Part shown: positions 26,424-34,610 of the stretch, in pieces
Position numbering within the stretch: the first letter of the stretch is position 1
Layout of the letters: each line of letters starts with the position of its first letter
From: Nostoc sphaeroides
GTDB taxonomy: Bacteria > Cyanobacteriota > Cyanobacteriia > Cyanobacteriales > Nostocaceae
Length of the DNA stretch: 64,000 nucleotides
Reading direction: 5' to 3'
NCBI RefSeq assembly: GCF_003443655.1
Contig: NZ_CP031941.1
Location: 3,718,501 to 3,782,500, forward strand
Notes under the pieces: generated by a model
Databases searched by the model: none
What the model was told of the DNA's origin: nothing
What the model saw: only the letters and a program-made list of their open reading frames with translations
Made by a program: the position numbers and the translations under genes

Positions 26424-27953
26424 GTGCAAATACGCTGGAAGTTCAAGCTACAACCGAATATTGGGCAACAAGCCCTAATGTCCGAGTGGCTTGTTACTCT
26501 ACGCAAACATAGGAATTATTGTTTAGCAGAACGTCAGCGTGCTTTTGAAACGAATAATCAGAAGTCAGACGAACAAGTGATGTACCAATATGGTGCATTT
26601 TGTGATTTAAATAGTCGCTCTGAATACGGTTCTTATTGTCCTTTGACTTGTCCTGTTGTGAAACATGGGGTAATGTCTGCTGAATTAACAAAAAGCAGCA
26701 AAAAACATGGTCTAGCTTGGGGTAACGCATCTGATATTCAAAGCAAGAGGACAACTGAATTACGCGCTGAGTCTGAATGGTATGGTCGGGTTAATTCAGA
26801 TGTTTTGCAAGGCAATTTAGCTAAACTAGATACTGCTTACAATGGATTTTTCCAGCACAAGAGAGGATTCCCCGCGTTTCGCAAAACATCTAATTTCAAA
26901 AGCTTTCAATTTAAACCAGGGCAAGCAAAGTTAACAGTTAACTGCACATCTAAGAAAAAGCGTTGTTACTCTCATGTTTACCTCCCTGGAATTGGGAGTA
27001 TGCGATATTTGGATAGTCGCACTATCCCAACGGATGCTGACATTAGAACCGTAACAGTAATTAAAGAAGCTGACGGATGGTATATGAGTGTATTGCTCAA
27101 AGAGCCAAAAGCGTTACCAGAAGTCCCAGATATTAAAACCGTACCCTCAGCAGTAGGTATTGACGTAGGGATTAATAAATTAATTTCTCTCACTGATGGT
27201 TCGTTTGTTGAAAATCCTAAGTTTGGAACTAACAAGAAAACTCGCCGTCAATTAAGAATTAGGCAGCGCCGAATTAATCGTAAAGTTAAGGGTTCTAAGA
27301 ATCGTAAAAAAGCTGGCATAATAGTTGCCAAGCTGCATAAAAAAATTGCTGACAAACGGAATGATCATCAATGGTTTGCAGCCAATAAAGTTGTTGGCAC
27401 TGCTGCGGCGATTGTTCAAGAGGATCTAAATGTCAAAGCCATGAAGTCTCGATGCAAACCCAAAAGAGAAAAGGGACGGTTCATGGCTAATGGACAATCT
27501 GCAAAACGTGGATTGAACCGTTCTATATCAGATGTTAGTTGGGGGGAGTTATTTTCTAAGATTGCTTGGTTGGCACTGAAAGCTGGTAAGCCAGTATTAG
27601 CAATTAATCCTAAGTTCACATCCCAAGAGTGTTCAGTTTGTCATCACGTAAGCAAGGCTAACAGAGATGGTGAGAAGTTTATTTGTGAAAGCTGTGGACA
27701 TATTGATCATGCGGATACTCAAGCATCTCGTACAATTTTGCATAGAGCTAATTTAGAATTCGTCAGTATAAGACGTAAAAACCTATCGGGGGACTCTCGA
27801 AAAGTTACGCTTGTCAGAGATGATTCCGCCATTCGTGGCAAACGGGATCAGGGCAAGAACCGTACATCTAAGGCTTGCACTGAGCGTAGTCGAAGTGTTA
27901 TTCCTGAAAAGCGGATATTATTCGAGCAGTTGTCTTTACAGTTGTTCGATTAA
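26424..27953 (+). CDS. tnpB: TnpB (RNA-guided nuclease, IS605 family)
   Basis: 509 residues, longer than typical TnpB (about 400). The RuvC-like centre is intact: V-G-I-D-V-G-I-N near residue 241 (RuvC-I Asp), V-Q-E-D-L-N near 332 (RuvC-II Glu) and H-A-D-T-Q-A near 433 (RuvC-III Asp). Between the last two sits a zinc ribbon, C-S-V-C...C-E-S-C. It would use an omega RNA from its own 3' end to cut excised donor sites. The extra length is an N-terminal insertion rich in Cys/His and a C-terminal tail of about 60 residues that contains an interspersed-repeat translation. Start is GTG. Confidence 0.92.
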   Translation: MQIRWKFKLQPNIGQQALMSEWLVTLRKHRNYCLAERQRAFETNNQKSDEQVMYQYGAFCDLNSRSEYGSYCPLTCPVVKHGVMSAELTKSSKKHGLAWGNASDIQSKRTTELRAESEWYGRVNSDVLQGNLAKLDTAYNGFFQHKRGFPAFRKTSNFKSFQFKPGQAKLTVNCTSKKKRCYSHVYLPGIGSMRYLDSRTIPTDADIRTVTVIKEADGWYMSVLLKEPKALPEVPDIKTVPSAVGIDVGINKLISLTDGSFVENPKFGTNKKTRRQLRIRQRRINRKVKGSKNRKKAGIIVAKLHKKIADKRNDHQWFAANKVVGTAAAIVQEDLNVKAMKSRCKPKREKGRFMANGQSAKRGLNRSISDVSWGELFSKIAWLALKAGKPVLAINPKFTSQECSVCHHVSKANRDGEKFICESCGHIDHADTQASRTILHRANLEFVSIRRKNLSGDSRKVTLVRDDSAIRGKRDQGKNRTSKACTERSRSVIPEKRILFEQLSLQLFD

Positions 27954-27988
27954 GAATCCCCGTTCCCTTTAGGGCGGGGAGTGTCAAC
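27830..27988 (+). ncRNA. Predicted omega RNA scaffold at the tnpB 3' end
   Basis: In TnpB elements the omega RNA overlaps the 3' part of tnpB and ends at the right junction, with the next bases acting as guide. Here the right-end hairpin (27958-27979) and the junction at 27988 fit, so the guide would read TTTAAGAATTGGAACAAATG. The 5' limit is a guess; only the 3' end is supported. Confidence 0.5.
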
Positions 27989-28483
27989 TTTAAGAATTGG
28001 AACAAATGGAAGTAACGAAGGTAAGGGTTGTTCAAAGGCGATGCTAACATCTACTTCCCAGAGATTAATAACGCGGTAATCTTGGCGTACTTGTAACCCA
28101 GCAATATTAGATTCGTATCGTGTGGGTATTTCTACATCACTCGTTTTGAGGATATTGATGAGTACGGGATAAGTTGGTAATTGATATTTTTCTTCTGCCA
28201 ACCCTGCATACGCACGCATCCGTCTTGGCATTTCGGGTTTATAGCGCAATTGCAATTCATTGAGAACGAGAAATTTTCCATACTCTTGACTTTCGACGCG
28301 GATAAGTACATCACTTTCTCTACTAATCCACTGAAACTCAGAATTAAGGATTTCCCCAGCAACGACATCAGGAATTTGTGTTACCCATTTTACCCAATTG
28401 TTAGGTGCGAGGCTAATTAAGCGTTTGGTGCTGACATCAGCAGGTTTTGACATGGAAATAACAGATGCACTCAAGAACTGCAA
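27989..28483 (-). pseudogene. Rpn/PD-(D/E)XK family protein, N-terminal half, separated by an IS
   Basis: Encodes 165 residues of the N-terminal nuclease domain, up to L-L-P-F-V-P-I-L-K. It includes D-V-L-I-R-V and N-E-L-Q-L (catalytic D and E-x-Q of the Rpn/PD-(D/E)XK fold) and Y-Q-L-P-T-Y-P-V-L-I. The frame then enters the IS right end and stops. The partner half is at 25189-25563. An internal Met (M-S-K-P-A-D, 28453) is a likely true start. Function of the intact family: nuclease proposed to promote recombination or transposition. Confidence 0.8.
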
Positions 28484-28570
28484 CTCATGATACTTGATGT
28501 AGTTTAGTAATATTTGGTAGATTGCACCTCATTTTACACTCTGAACAAGAGCGAACGCCTTCACAACACC

Positions 28571-28760
28571 ATCATTCCACCTCAGAACAAAAACATTCTC
28601 GTTTGAAACACGAACGTTCTCATTTGGAACAAGAATATTCTCGTTTAAAACAGGAATGTTCTCACTTGGAACAAGAATATTTTGGTTTGGAATAGGAACG
28701 TTCTCACTTTAAACAGAAACGTTTTTGTTTAAAACATGAAACTTCGAGTTCAGAACGCGA
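28571..28760 (+). repeat. 21-bp tandem repeat, nine units
   Basis: Nine units of 21 bases with consensus AACGTTCTCATTTGGAACAAG, alternating C/T-rich and A-rich halves and 70-90% alike. The period is exactly 21 (two helical turns; three heptanucleotides). In frame it would encode heptads such as E-R-S-H-L-E-Q, coiled-coil-like, but an in-frame stop interrupts them. Confidence 0.75.
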
Positions 28761-28906
28761 AACTTGGAGATAAAAGCTTAATTAATGAGGTTGGGAACTT
28801 AAATTTTACTGTTGTGAGGTGAGAGAATCACGTAAATAGGCTAAATTTCCACGCACATTCACATCTAATTTGCATAACCCTTATTAAATATAACTCTTGT
28901 GGGGTG

Positions 28907-29132
28907 GGCATCTTGCCATTGCTGTCAACTTAACGTAAAAGCCATATCCCGCAAGGAACTTCAGTTCCAAGAATAATAGCTAAAGTCTACTGAAGTAGAC
29001 TAAATATTCCTAAAAATCTTTAGTCTACTTCAGTAGACTTTAGCTTTGAGCCGCTGAAATTTCTTTATGGGCGGGCGTGGAAGCCAACAGATAAGCGATT
29101 TTTAGCTTAAGTTGACACCTATGGCAACATGA
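28907..29132. mobile_element. MITE copy 2 with degraded target duplication
   Basis: A 208-bp element (28916-29123) whose interior closely matches copy 1 at 6148-6354 apart from one short stretch near the left end. Ends are CATTGCTGTCAACTTAA and TTAAGTTGACACCTATG. Flanks GCATCTTGC and GCAACATGA agree at six of nine positions, so a duplication is only weakly visible. It sits next to a TGGGCATCTTGCC-type repeat. Confidence 0.7.
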
Positions 29133-29170
29133 GCGCCCAGCTTATGCAAGTTTATTTGTGGAACAGCTTA

Positions 29171-29602
29171 TTACTTACGCACTTGGCCGCTAAATCCAGC
29201 TGCTTTAAACTGCTTCAGCTTCAATGGAGTAGGCTGATTCGCAGGTACAGAAATTCTCAATTCAAAATCGCTAATACCTGGTGGAACCTCAACAATAGAA
29301 CCTAAGCGAGTGCGGTTTTGCATTACCGAGTCATTGTTGGCATCATAGATGCGTCCAAAAATATCTGCGTCGTAGACTGTTTTATAAGTGCCATTTTCTG
29401 CTTTGCCAAAGACAAGAAAACAATTAGCAGCCGCGCTACCACTACTGATAACAGCCCCTTGTGCTAGTTCTGGTGGACAATCTTTATAAGAAACATCAAA
29501 TAATCTAATCTGTGTCAGTGCTACAGCAGGGGGAATGCTCACCCACGATAGAAAGGTGATGAGACAGGAAATAAAAACGACCGTGAGTGAGCGCAAGCGC
29601 AT
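29171..29602 (-). CDS. Hypothetical exported protein
   Basis: 143 residues, family not recognised. A signal peptide is clear: basic start, hydrophobic stretch S-L-T-V-V-F-I-S-C-L-I-T-F, and cleavage near A-V-A (about residue 28). The mature part is short, has two cysteines (C-P-P-E and A-N-C-F) that could form a disulfide, and a beta-rich pattern. Its start is in AT-rich sequence without a Shine-Dalgarno. Likely periplasmic or secreted. Confidence 0.65.
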   Translation of the reverse strand: MRLRSLTVVFISCLITFLSWVSIPPAVALTQIRLFDVSYKDCPPELAQGAVISSGSAAANCFLVFGKAENGTYKTVYDADIFGRIYDANNDSVMQNRTRLGSIVEVPPGISDFELRISVPANQPTPLKLKQFKAAGFSGQVRK

Positions 29603-29739
29603 AAAATACTCCGTGGCTTAATCTTACAATATGTAACTTATAACCTCAGCTTACCTGAATTTCACTACAAGGGATTGAAGACTTTAATTTAACCTTTGTA
29701 ATAATTAGAGAAATAAACTCTCAATTGCTATTAATTTAT

Positions 29740-30351
29740 ATGACTCCAGATGAGATTGAAGCATCTATGCTCGCAGCCTTTAATGATTGTGATGCAGCAA
29801 GCTGTCCTCTCACTGATACGCAGAAAGAGATATTACTGCAATTCGTGGAGCAAATTCAGGGAAATTCTACCTCTAGAGCATCAGATATAGCTAATCCCTT
29901 AGACGAACTTACCCCAGAGGAGTTAGAAGCATTTTTACAATTTGTTAAGGATGAAGAACAACGCAACCGCACTTGGAAAGTGCAATTACTCAACGACTGG
30001 CTACTGCAAAATGACTCTGGAAGAGTACAATTTATACGGCAACGCTATGGTTTACAGTGGCTCAATCGTGTAGAGTCATATCATTTTGATAAGTATTCTT
30101 ATTTTGAGGATGCACTAAAACTAAGAGTAGGCGATCGCATAGAAGTTTCCAATGCACTATGGGAATGGGTGCAAGAAGATGGCCCTTGTAAGCGCGAATG
30201 GTTTCCCTGTATGGTGATCAAGGTCGAGGAAATTAGCAACGGTGATCATACCTCTACTAACTGCCTCCTCCGCTTCTTCAACGGCGCTGAGTATGAAATT
30301 CAAGGAATCTACGAATGGAATCGCTATAACTGGCGATGGCTGAAGAAATAG
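29740..30351 (+). CDS. Conserved cyanobacterial hypothetical protein
   Basis: 203 residues from the ATG at 29740 (a TTG at 29725 would add five). N-terminal half is acidic and helical, with L-T-P-E-E-L-E-A-F-L-Q-F-V-K; C-terminal part, from about residue 125, looks like an SH3-type barrel (V-G-D-R-I-E-V, W-F-P-C-M-V-I-K-V, Y-N-W-R-W). Cytosolic. Function is not known to me. The stop is followed at once by a heptanucleotide repeat tract. Confidence 0.65.
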   Translation: MTPDEIEASMLAAFNDCDAASCPLTDTQKEILLQFVEQIQGNSTSRASDIANPLDELTPEELEAFLQFVKDEEQRNRTWKVQLLNDWLLQNDSGRVQFIRQRYGLQWLNRVESYHFDKYSYFEDALKLRVGDRIEVSNALWEWVQEDGPCKREWFPCMVIKVEEISNGDHTSTNCLLRFFNGAEYEIQGIYEWNRYNWRWLKK

Positions 30352-30456
30352 TTAGGAGTTAGGAGTTAGGAGTTAGGAGTTAGGAGTTAGGAGTTAGGAG
30401 TTAGGAGTTAGGAGTTAGGAGTTAGGAGTTAGGAGTTAGGAGTTAGGAGTTAGGAG
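30352..30456. repeat. Heptanucleotide STRR, (TTAGGAG) about 15 units
   Basis: About 15 near-perfect seven-base units, a hallmark of Nostocales genomes. It lies between two genes and encodes the last residues of the RHH gene that reads into it. Copy number should vary between strains. Confidence 0.9.
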
Positions 30457-30613
30457 TGTTGGTCGGTGAGGAGTCGCCATTTTTTATGTTTGGCAACGTG
30501 TCGATAAGCTCATCTATCACTTGAGTCATTGTTTTGTCTGCGTACTCTGCATATTGTTTGAGCTTATTGAATCTACGATCTGACATTCTTAATCTTAATT
30601 GCTTATTTTTCAT
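30443..30613 (-). CDS. Ribbon-helix-helix protein beside a truncated tnpB
   Basis: 56 residues from the ATG at 30613; a longer reading to 30691 is less likely. Sequence K-N-K-Q-L-R-L-R-M-S-D-R-R-F-N-K-L-K-Q-Y-A fits a CopG/RHH DNA-binding protein (strand then two helices). It is divergent from the truncated tnpB that starts 65 bases away, an arrangement often seen in cyanobacterial IS605-type elements. The last ~8 residues come from the STRR tract. It may regulate the element. Confidence 0.65.
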   Translation of the reverse strand: MKNKQLRLRMSDRRFNKLKQYAEYADKTMTQVIDELIDTLPNIKNGDSSPTNTPNS

Positions 30614-30678
30614 ATTAGTTACACATTGGATACACATTATGTTATACTGTTTCCAGGTCGAAAAACAAGGATAAAGTG

Positions 30679-31082
30679 ATGAAAACCTCATACCAATACA
30701 AAATTAAGCCTTCCTTAGAGCAAGCAGAGAAAATAGACAAGACTCTAGAAATGCTGCGTTGTCAATATAATTATTTACTTGCTCAAAGGTTTGACTGGTA
30801 TGAACAAAATCGCTGTTCTATCGACAGATGCCCATTAATTTGTTACTTGCCAGAATTAAAGGAACAACCTAACTACTACAATCAAAAAGCATCCTTAGTC
30901 CAACTCAAAATAGATAGACCCTGGTACAAAGAGATTCACTCACAAGTGCTACAGGAAGTCCCTAAAAAAGTTGAACTAGCTTTTGACAGATGGTTGAAAG
31001 GCGATGTTAACGGCAAAAAGTCAGGTAGACCTAGATTTAAGGGCAAAGGACAGTACAACACTCACCCTGAAAGGGGAGTGTG
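30679..31082 (+). pseudogene. tnpB, N-terminal fragment joined to an IS right end
   Basis: About 127 residues match the TnpB N-terminus (helical, with H-S-Q-V-L-Q-E-V-P-K-K-V-E and P-R-F-K-G-K). The frame then jumps to an IS right-end hairpin (31057-31082, ACACTC...GAGTGT), so the RuvC and zinc parts have been deleted. It ends in a mixed frame that runs on into the next gene. A non-functional internal-deletion derivative. Confidence 0.75.
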
Positions 31083-31085
31083 TGG

Positions 31086-31517
31086 AGTACGTCACTTACT
31101 TGTTTCTTGCAATTGGGAATTCCATCTTATCAGTTGCGGATGAAGGCAGAGGTAGCTGTGCATAGCCGACAGGTAGGGGTACGTTTGCCTGATTTGGTGG
31201 TGTATTCTGAGGAGTTAGCCAAGGTAATGCAAGGAGCTACGCGATCTATAATTTTGATGGATATGCCGCCGCCGTTGTTGGTGGTTGAGGTGGTGAGTCC
31301 GAATCAGGAAAATCGGGATTATCGTTATAAGCGTTCGGAGTATGCGGCGCGGGGAATTGCTGAGTATTGGATTGTTGATCCTATTGCCCAGAAGGTTACG
31401 GTTTTGGAATGGGTAGAGGGATTTTATGATGAGCGAGTTTATCAGGGAGAAAGTGCGATTGTCTCTTCAATTTTTGCTAATCTTCAGTTAACTGCTGCTA
31501 AAGTTTTGCAAGGATGA
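31086..31517 (+). pseudogene. Uma2-family endonuclease, N-terminally truncated
   Basis: Encodes about 140 residues of the Uma2 PD-(D/E)XK fold: V-R-L-P-D-L-V-V-Y (catalytic Asp region), P-L-L-V-V-E-V-V-S-P (catalytic Glu), then R-D-Y-R-Y-K-R-S-E-Y and Y-W-I-V-D-P. The first ~60 residues are missing where the IS605 remnant abuts. It could still be translated from an internal start (31140), but probably inactive. Uma2 genes are numerous in cyanobacteria and their role is debated. Confidence 0.7.
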
Positions 31518-31553
31518 GATGTGATTAAAACGTTTGGTGAACTTCGACAAGTC

Positions 31554-32774
31554 TTATTGCTTAAACAACGCCCAAGCCAAAAATCTTTCAGTATAATATA
31601 ACGCTAATTGATTGCTCACACCGTTGAAGACGGCATCAAAAGCGTGTTCTGCCCAAGGAATTTCTAAAAAAACCGCAGTATTACCAGAATTATGTAAACG
31701 TTCATACATTCGTCTGCCAAATCGCGCTTCTACCAAATGATCGCGACTGCCGTAAATTAATAAAGTTGGTGGTAAAGGGTGCGTCAGATAATTTATCGGT
31801 GAAGCAATTTTATACTGATTAGGCAATTCTTCTAAAGAACCACCGAGAAATGCTTTTAAAACAGCGCGGGTGTTGATAGGATCGGGATTTGGTGGTGTTT
31901 TGTATCCCCCCGTTAAATTAACAGGGCCGTAATAGTTCACCACACCACGAATAGGCGGTGCATCTGGTTGATAAGCCGCTAACATTGCTAAGTGCGCTCC
32001 CGCAGAACGCCCTATAAGTACCATCCGTTCTGGATCAGCTTCGTATTCTGCTGCATGTTTGCGAATAAAATTTAGGGCTGTACGCACGTCATCTAACTGA
32101 GATGGAAACCGATATTTAGGCGCGTGTCGATAAGCGATCGCAAATACCGTATATCCCTGATCAGCGATATATTGATTAAACTCGGAGTTTGCATGAGGAT
32201 TGCCATATTGCCAAGCTCCACCATAAATTACTACCACTGCTGGATATTTTCCTACCTCTGAGGGTTGGTAAACTTCCATTTTTAAAGGCACTCCCCCAGG
32301 AGAAGCAAAGAGAATATCTTTTTTATGACGGGTTTTCGCTAGTCCAATACCCCGGAAGGAATTAACTAAATCAAAGGGATGCTTTTGCATCTTAGCGCTG
32401 ACTTGGACTGGAATTTGCTCTAGATAATTTGCTCCTAATCCTTGTTTCATCGCTTTAGCCATCTGCATTTGAGTTAGTGGGATATTCACTAGCACCCATG
32501 CACAAATTAGCAGTCCTATGAAGCTGAAAATACAAGCTAAACGTTGTAATTTACGACGACGGATGTAGAAAAAAGCAAGTGATAAAGAGAGCAAATTTAA
32601 TAACAATAACCAAGGACTGATTTCTGGCGCTCCTACTGCTAAGGTGAGTAAAAACATATTTGGAGCCGGAAGAAGAATCCAAGAACTAAGAAATAGACTT
32701 GCAAAACTGAGTAAGAACGCAAGCCATGATAAAAGTATTTTGGGTTTGGAGAAAATAGACGAAAGAAATGACAT
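31554..32774 (-). CDS. Membrane-anchored alpha/beta hydrolase (esterase/HSL-like)
   Basis: 406 residues. Four hydrophobic segments fill the first ~100 residues, then a hormone-sensitive-lipase-like hydrolase domain with oxyanion motif V-I-Y-G-G-A-W (183-189), nucleophile S257 in G-R-S-A-G-A-H, D near 345 (S-R-D-H-L-V) and H near 378 (A-E-H-A-F-D). The catalytic triad is complete. Substrate is unknown; a membrane-linked ester or peptide is plausible. ATG start is used. Confidence 0.83.
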   Translation of the reverse strand: MSFLSSIFSKPKILLSWLAFLLSFASLFLSSWILLPAPNMFLLTLAVGAPEISPWLLLLNLLSLSLAFFYIRRRKLQRLACIFSFIGLLICAWVLVNIPLTQMQMAKAMKQGLGANYLEQIPVQVSAKMQKHPFDLVNSFRGIGLAKTRHKKDILFASPGGVPLKMEVYQPSEVGKYPAVVVIYGGAWQYGNPHANSEFNQYIADQGYTVFAIAYRHAPKYRFPSQLDDVRTALNFIRKHAAEYEADPERMVLIGRSAGAHLAMLAAYQPDAPPIRGVVNYYGPVNLTGGYKTPPNPDPINTRAVLKAFLGGSLEELPNQYKIASPINYLTHPLPPTLLIYGSRDHLVEARFGRRMYERLHNSGNTAVFLEIPWAEHAFDAVFNGVSNQLALYYTERFLAWALFKQ

Positions 32775-33037
32775 GATCTGTTCTGTAAAATGCTACATAA
32801 GGTTAAAACAGACTATGGTCACGCCAGTTTTGCTGGTTGCATTCGATAATCGCTCACTTTATTGTCATACAGCTTTATATTTTTACTTTATTTTTTCTGC
32901 ACTTGCAATACCATGATAAAGCTTAATTAGTATTCTATTAGATTGTTGTCGTAATGTAACACAACTAATGACTAAAGGATAATGTACAGACTAATATGGC
33001 AAAGGAGCTAATTTTCTTAAATCGTAAGTGAATAATT

Positions 33038-34600
33038 ATGGCAAGAATGATTCCTGAAAAGTTATCGCCAACAACAAAGAGCAATGCTGAAAAGAAGCTA
33101 TTTCAATTTTTTGCAAAAGACCTTAGTAATGATTATATTGTTTTTCATGGAGCATGGTGGCAGCACATCAAATATGTCGTCCAGGATAGAGAAGCTGACT
33201 TCATAATTATTCATCCTGAAAAAGGAATACTCATAGTAGAAGCTAAAGGAGGAGAAATAAGATATGATTCTTTTAATAAGGCTTGGTATCAAAACCAAAT
33301 TAGGATGAAAATATCTCCCTTTGAGCAAGCTAGACAAATTAAGTATAAGTTCTTAGATTTTATTAGTAAGCACAGCGAATTTTCAATGCAAAATTTTTGT
33401 ATTGGACAATGTATTGCTTTCCCTGATGTCGATGAGGTTATAAATGGACTCCCTTCTGAAGCACCACAAGAAATATTACTTTTACGTCCTCAAATAAAAA
33501 ATATTAATAACTGGGTTTCTTCCGTTTTCAGTTACTATGCGAAGGGAAAAATTATAAAACTTGGAAGTAATCGTACAGAAAAAATCGTTGACCTTATATC
33601 TCCAAGTACTAAGTTTAAAAAATATATAGCCAATGATATTAATGATACAAAACAAGAAATTATTCAATTAACCGAGCAACAATTCAACATCTTAAATTAC
33701 CTCTATCATCATTCTAAGTGCATAATTTTAGGATGTGCTGGTTCAGGGAAAACTCAATTAGCAATAGAAAAAGCTAGAAGGTTGTGTCAACATCAAATAA
33801 GAACGTTAGTGATTTGTAAATCTAACAACCTTTCACTATATCTTGCAGCATCCTTGCAACATGAAATCCAATCAGGATACTGCGTGGTTTATAGCTTTGA
33901 AGAAGTAAAGGTAAAAAATTATAAGGTTAAATTTGAGTTTACGGCAATCATTGTTGATGAAGGGCAAGACTTTGAACCTCAGGAAATTAACGACTTAAGC
34001 AACTTGATTCCACATGATGGAATATTCTACATTTTTCAAGACAGTAATCAAAATCTTTCAAAGAATGCAAATAAATTTGCACTTGGGGTAATTCCAAATA
34101 CTTTGGATAAAAACTGTCGAAATACTGAAAAAATATTCAAATATGCAAAGCCATTTGTATCCTGTACCCATCCAATAAAGAGTTCATCTATTGATGGAAG
34201 GGATGTTGTACAACGACTCTATCAAGAGACAAATGAGATATTTAGGATGTTAGAAGAAGATATTCTAAATTTAGTTGAGCAAGAGAACGTTATTCCTAGC
34301 CAAATTGTTATATTAACTGATATGTATCCACTGGCTAAGTCCATACTTTCAGATTATTCGCATATCAATCGTTTTCATCTCAAAGAGTATTCATTTTCTA
34401 ATAAAGATCCAAATACTCTTCAGTGGTCGAATGTAGGGATGTATAAAGGTCTAGAAAGTGATGTGATAATCCTATTCTTTGAGAAGGCGAAAACATTAAT
34501 CCCAAGTAGGTGGGATATTGCAAATAAATATATCGGAGCAACAAGAGCAAAAAGCTTTCTTATTATTTATGAATCTCCTGATCCAGAAATTGACTTTTAA
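33038..34600 (+). CDS. NERD-nuclease/UvrD-like helicase (SF1)
   Basis: 520 residues. N-terminal NERD domain (about 16-120) has a PD-(D/E)XK pattern D54...E68-A-K70. A SF1 helicase follows: Walker A G-C-A-G-S-G-K-T (232-239), Walker B I-V-D-E-G-Q-D (305-311), N-C-R-N-T at 359-363, M-Y-K-G-L-E-S-D near 470 and Y-I-G-A-T-R-A-K near the C-terminus. Predicted DNA- or RNA-unwinding nuclease. It converges with a reverse transcriptase ten bases beyond its stop, and neither has HIP1 sites, suggesting joint acquisition. NERD-helicases are frequent in bacterial defence islands, but this pairing I do not recognise. Confidence 0.88.
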   Translation: MARMIPEKLSPTTKSNAEKKLFQFFAKDLSNDYIVFHGAWWQHIKYVVQDREADFIIIHPEKGILIVEAKGGEIRYDSFNKAWYQNQIRMKISPFEQARQIKYKFLDFISKHSEFSMQNFCIGQCIAFPDVDEVINGLPSEAPQEILLLRPQIKNINNWVSSVFSYYAKGKIIKLGSNRTEKIVDLISPSTKFKKYIANDINDTKQEIIQLTEQQFNILNYLYHHSKCIILGCAGSGKTQLAIEKARRLCQHQIRTLVICKSNNLSLYLAASLQHEIQSGYCVVYSFEEVKVKNYKVKFEFTAIIVDEGQDFEPQEINDLSNLIPHDGIFYIFQDSNQNLSKNANKFALGVIPNTLDKNCRNTEKIFKYAKPFVSCTHPIKSSSIDGRDVVQRLYQETNEIFRMLEEDILNLVEQENVIPSQIVILTDMYPLAKSILSDYSHINRFHLKEYSFSNKDPNTLQWSNVGMYKGLESDVIILFFEKAKTLIPSRWDIANKYIGATRAKSFLIIYESPDPEIDF

Positions 34601-34610
34601 TGTATCTATT

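Larger units (their letters stand above)
25564..27988. mobile_element. Complete IS200/IS605-type element with divergent tnpA and tnpB
   Basis: A 2,425-bp insertion defined by in-frame rejoining of the host gene. A left-end hairpin sits at 25588-25608 (CTTCG...CGAAG), and a right-end hairpin at 27958-27979 (CCCCG...CGGGG) lies just before the junction. tnpA is leftward, tnpB rightward, as in IS605/ISDra2. No target duplication is expected for this family. The single-stranded target side would be the sequence ending at 25563 (CCACC). Confidence 0.85.
28484..29170. other. Intergenic region holding the 21-bp repeat block and MITE copy 2
   Basis: No gene is seen. It contains the 21-bp tandem repeat (28571-28760) and the MITE (28916-29123). 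In one frame the repeat block is open over several heptads before a stop, but there is no start or ribosome site. Confidence 0.5.
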
